Source: Brevibacillus sp. DP1.3A (GTDB lineage: Bacteria; Bacillota; Bacilli; Brevibacillales; Brevibacillaceae). From it: 64,000 nt of DNA. The first letter of the stretch is position 1, and every line of letters starts with the position of its first letter. Below are positions 62,255 to 64,000 of this stretch, piece after piece. The stretch lies in contig NZ_CP085876.1 of the NCBI RefSeq assembly GCF_013284245.2, positions 3,827,001 through 3,891,000 on the forward strand, given 5' to 3'. Under the pieces are notes generated by a model, which did no database searches, was not told the origin of the DNA, and worked only from the letters and a program-made list of their open reading frames with translations. The translations under genes were made by a program, and so were the position numbers.

Positions 62255-62260
62255 ATTATA
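62255..62260 (-). promoter_or_regulatory. -10 element of the exporter-fhuF promoter
   Basis: Perfect TATAAT on the minus strand immediately upstream of the Fur box and 67 bp before the exporter start codon. The -35 region (TCGATA at 17 bp) is weak. Confidence 0.6.
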
Positions 62261-62324
62261 TATGGATTTGTCTTTTATATCGATGATTTATTGGAATTTT
62301 TTTCTTCGCGGAGCACATTGGCAG

Positions 62325-62378
62325 AAAAAAAACGGTTCGAACCTCCTTATCCATCAAGGAATGAGAGGCTCGAACCGG
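62325..62378 (-). terminator. Terminator of the P1 peptidase gene
   Basis: CGGTTCGAACCTC and GAGAGGCTCGAACCG arms with a T8 run on the minus strand. Starts 9 bp after the stop. Confidence 0.85.
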
Positions 62379-62386
62379 AATTTCAC

Positions 62387-63568
62387 TCAGCGTAAATCTT
62401 GATAAGCAGGCACCCCACCCGCCCCTTTGGCAGAAAGGATCGCATTGACGACCGCTTCCGCCAGCACTTCTACACTCAGCGTCCCGACGAGATTAACCGA
62501 AGCATCCACGCCCCCTGTTGCAATGGCAAAAATCGTGTCTCCATCACTCATCGTGTGAACCGGATGAATCGTCTTTGCGAGTCCATTATGCGCCATTTGC
62601 GCGACTTTATTCGCCTGTACTTTATTCAAATTCGCGTTGCTCGCAACCACTGCGATGGTAGTGTTCGTCCCTGCTGGAACCGGGGGAGTTGCCGCATCGA
62701 TCATCCAGGACAGGCTATCGCGGATATTGCCATCCTCTCCCCTCGCTCCTGCCAAAATTTCTCCTGTGGAGGGTAACCGCACTTCTCCGACGGCATTCAC
62801 CGCTACGATTGCACCTACGACGAGACCATTTGGCAGGCGGCGAGATGCTGTTCCAAGCCCACCCTTCATCGCTCGCTTCATCCCTGCCATTTTTCCAACT
62901 GTCGCACCCGTCCCCGCCCCGACATTTCCTTGCTGGACTGGCAGTTTGCTGGCAAGTCGCGCAGCCTCGTAGCCCATTTGTTGATCCGGACGGATTTTGG
63001 CACTGCCAATTGATAAATCAAAAATAACCGCAGCTGGAATGATGGGGACGACGCCCACCCCGACATTGTAGCCTTGGCCCTGTTCTTCCATATAACGCAT
63101 GACACCACTTGCCGCATCCAAGCCATAGGCACTGCCCCCTGTTAAAACGATAGCATTGACCTCCTGGACAGAATTGATCGGATTCAACAAATCCGTTTCT
63201 CGCGTCCCAGGTGCAGAACCTCGTACATCTACCCCGCATGCTGATCCTTTTTCCAGCACAATGGCTGTACAGCCAGTCAAGGCTTCCTCATTTTGGACTT
63301 GTCCGACTTTGACCCCAGGAACATCGACGATTGTACCACTTGCGAGCTTTGGCATTCGGGGTGAACCGTTCTTTGACAAGCTTCCTGCTTCTCCAGCTGA
63401 CTCCTGTCCAATTGCAGTTCCAAGCGTCAGAAGAGAAGCAGGTACAGCTGCTGCCAATCCTAGCATGGCTGTTTTTTGGAGGAATTTTCGTCTGGTTACG
63501 GACGGTTTCACTAGCAGTTCTTCATGCTTCTCTTGTCCTTGCTTTGCATTCTTCCAATCCTTGGCCAT
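62387..63568 (-). CDS. P1 family (DmpA-like) peptidase with Tat signal
   Basis: About 393 residues. The N-terminus has a twin-arginine motif (TRRKFLQK) followed by a hydrophobic h-region (TAMLGLAAAVPASLLTLG), so it is probably exported folded by Tat. The body shows DmpA/S58-type features: VDVRGSAPGTRETDLL, IVLTGGSAYGLDAASGVM, PIIPAAVIFDL and NTTIAVVASN. Family members are self-cleaving N-terminal-nucleophile aminopeptidases or amidases acting on D-amino acid or beta-amino peptides. ATG 63568 has AAGGGTGG eight bases upstream; an in-frame GTG lies at 63580. Confidence 0.87.
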   Translation of the reverse strand: MAKDWKNAKQGQEKHEELLVKPSVTRRKFLQKTAMLGLAAAVPASLLTLGTAIGQESAGEAGSLSKNGSPRMPKLASGTIVDVPGVKVGQVQNEEALTGCTAIVLEKGSACGVDVRGSAPGTRETDLLNPINSVQEVNAIVLTGGSAYGLDAASGVMRYMEEQGQGYNVGVGVVPIIPAAVIFDLSIGSAKIRPDQQMGYEAARLASKLPVQQGNVGAGTGATVGKMAGMKRAMKGGLGTASRRLPNGLVVGAIVAVNAVGEVRLPSTGEILAGARGEDGNIRDSLSWMIDAATPPVPAGTNTTIAVVASNANLNKVQANKVAQMAHNGLAKTIHPVHTMSDGDTIFAIATGGVDASVNLVGTLSVEVLAEAVVNAILSAKGAGGVPAYQDLR

Positions 63569-63916
63569 CGTCGTATCCACCCTTCATCATAAAAGTTAAG
63601 ATGCATTTATTTTCGGAAATTTCAGACTTATTTTCATCATAACTTGTTTCACTGACCCACTCAATTCCCCCCTGCACTTTTGGTCGGAAAGTCGTATATC
63701 TTTTTGCCTTTTACATGGAAATCCCCTAACGGATACAAGATCTTCGTCTCTTGTCGTTAGGGGATTTTCTTTAGTCCGAATGAAGTCAAGGCTTCCTCTT
63801 ATTTCTTTTTTGCAATAGTCCGATCATATTTCCGAATTGGTCAGCAGTAAATTGCAGTGCTAGAATGATCAGTAACAATATTCCTGCTTTTTAACTGCAA
63901 AGGTTGTGACAGAAAG
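63569..63916. promoter_or_regulatory. Divergent upstream region with a free-standing terminator
   Basis: 348 bp with no gene. It holds a strong plus-strand terminator (63719-63772) about 145 bp before the right-hand gene and an inverted repeat TTGCAGT/ACTGCAA (63852-63858 and 63894-63900) just before its start. No ORF with a good ribosome-binding site was found in the leader. Promoters could not be set with confidence. Confidence 0.45.
63719..63772 (+). terminator. Strong terminator or attenuator upstream of the right-hand gene
   Basis: AAATCCCCTAACG and CGTTAGGGGATTTTCTTT form a long stem with inner partial pairing and a T-run in the plus direction. No plus-strand gene ends here. Confidence 0.7.
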
Positions 63917-64000
63917 ATGGAATTTTCATGGAAACGTAATTTGATTGTGTTATGGATTGGGGTATTTTTCTGTAGCACCGCCTACTCCATCTCCATCCCT
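63917..64000 (+). CDS. Membrane transporter, probably MFS, 5' end only
   Basis: The first 28 codons of a gene that runs off the right edge: MEFSWKRNLIVLWIGVFFCS, then TAYSISIP. A basic start, a hydrophobic first helix and a TAYSISIP ending are typical of MFS multidrug-type transporters, but identity rests on a short fragment. The Shine-Dalgarno sequence is weak (AAAGG 12 bases upstream). Confidence 0.6.
   Translation, partial: MEFSWKRNLIVLWIGVFFCSTAYSISIP

Overview
This window is a chromosomal stretch from an endospore-forming, low/medium-GC Gram-positive bacterium. Two complete GerA-type germination operons, a CdaS-type diadenylate cyclase, lipoprotein signal peptides, strong AGGAGG ribosome-binding sites and frequent GTG/TTG starts all fit Bacillales. 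Overall gene content suggests Paenibacillaceae, most likely Brevibacillus; the genus is an inference from memory of the family, not a database match. No tRNA, rRNA, IS element, prophage, CRISPR array or conjugative gene was recognised, so this looks like core chromosome with some accessory metabolic modules.

Layout, left to right. (1) 1-7326: a propionyl-/methylmalonyl-CoA operon on the minus strand: a biotin carrier protein, both methylmalonyl-CoA mutase subunits, the MeaB chaperone GTPase and the start of a carboxyltransferase beta subunit that runs off the left edge. A TetR-type repressor lies upstream, and three related palindromes surround the operon promoter. (2) 7407-12606: a VanY-like carboxypeptidase lipoprotein, an orphan family-5 solute-binding protein, MsrAB and an M20 dipeptidase. 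(3) 12906-16409: first ger operon (order A-B-C). (4) 16545-27701: an oligopeptide module with two S9 peptidases, OppA, OppF, OppD, OppC and OppB on the minus strand, and a divergent, unusual regulator with a sensor-like N-terminus, a degenerate GGDEF-like middle and a winged helix. (5) 27821-33893: esterase, GNAT, EamA transporter, OatA-like acyltransferase, then about 650 bp with no convincing gene, then weak small ORFs. (6) 33987-41817: multicopper oxidase lipoprotein, DinG-like helicase, Lin0512 protein, alkyltransferase-like protein, oligoendopeptidase F and M29 aminopeptidase. (7) 41921-46415: CdaS facing away from the second ger operon (order A-C-B). (8) 46420-50367: IclR regulator, pyroglutamyl peptidase and the three 5-oxoprolinase subunits, a complete route from pyroglutamyl peptides to glutamate. 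(9) 50520-57201: YitT protein, EamA transporter, and a SWIM/SNF2 pair followed by a 45-residue small protein. (10) 57229-64000: an EAL-PAS-PAS-histidine kinase, a FhuF-like reductase and an ABC exporter behind a Fur box, a Tat-exported P1 peptidase, and the start of a membrane transporter (probably MFS) behind a free-standing terminator.

Themes: peptide scavenging is strikingly dense (Opp system, two S9, M20, M3, M29, Pcp, P1 and Msr enzymes), and spore physiology recurs (two ger operons, CdaS, and a kinase whose H-box resembles Spo0F kinases). The observations most worth following are the EAL-histidine kinase fusion, the Fur-controlled exporter/FhuF pair, cdaS beside gerACB, the three-operator promoter of the methylmalonyl operon, the regulator of the opp locus, and the small ORF after the SNF2 gene.
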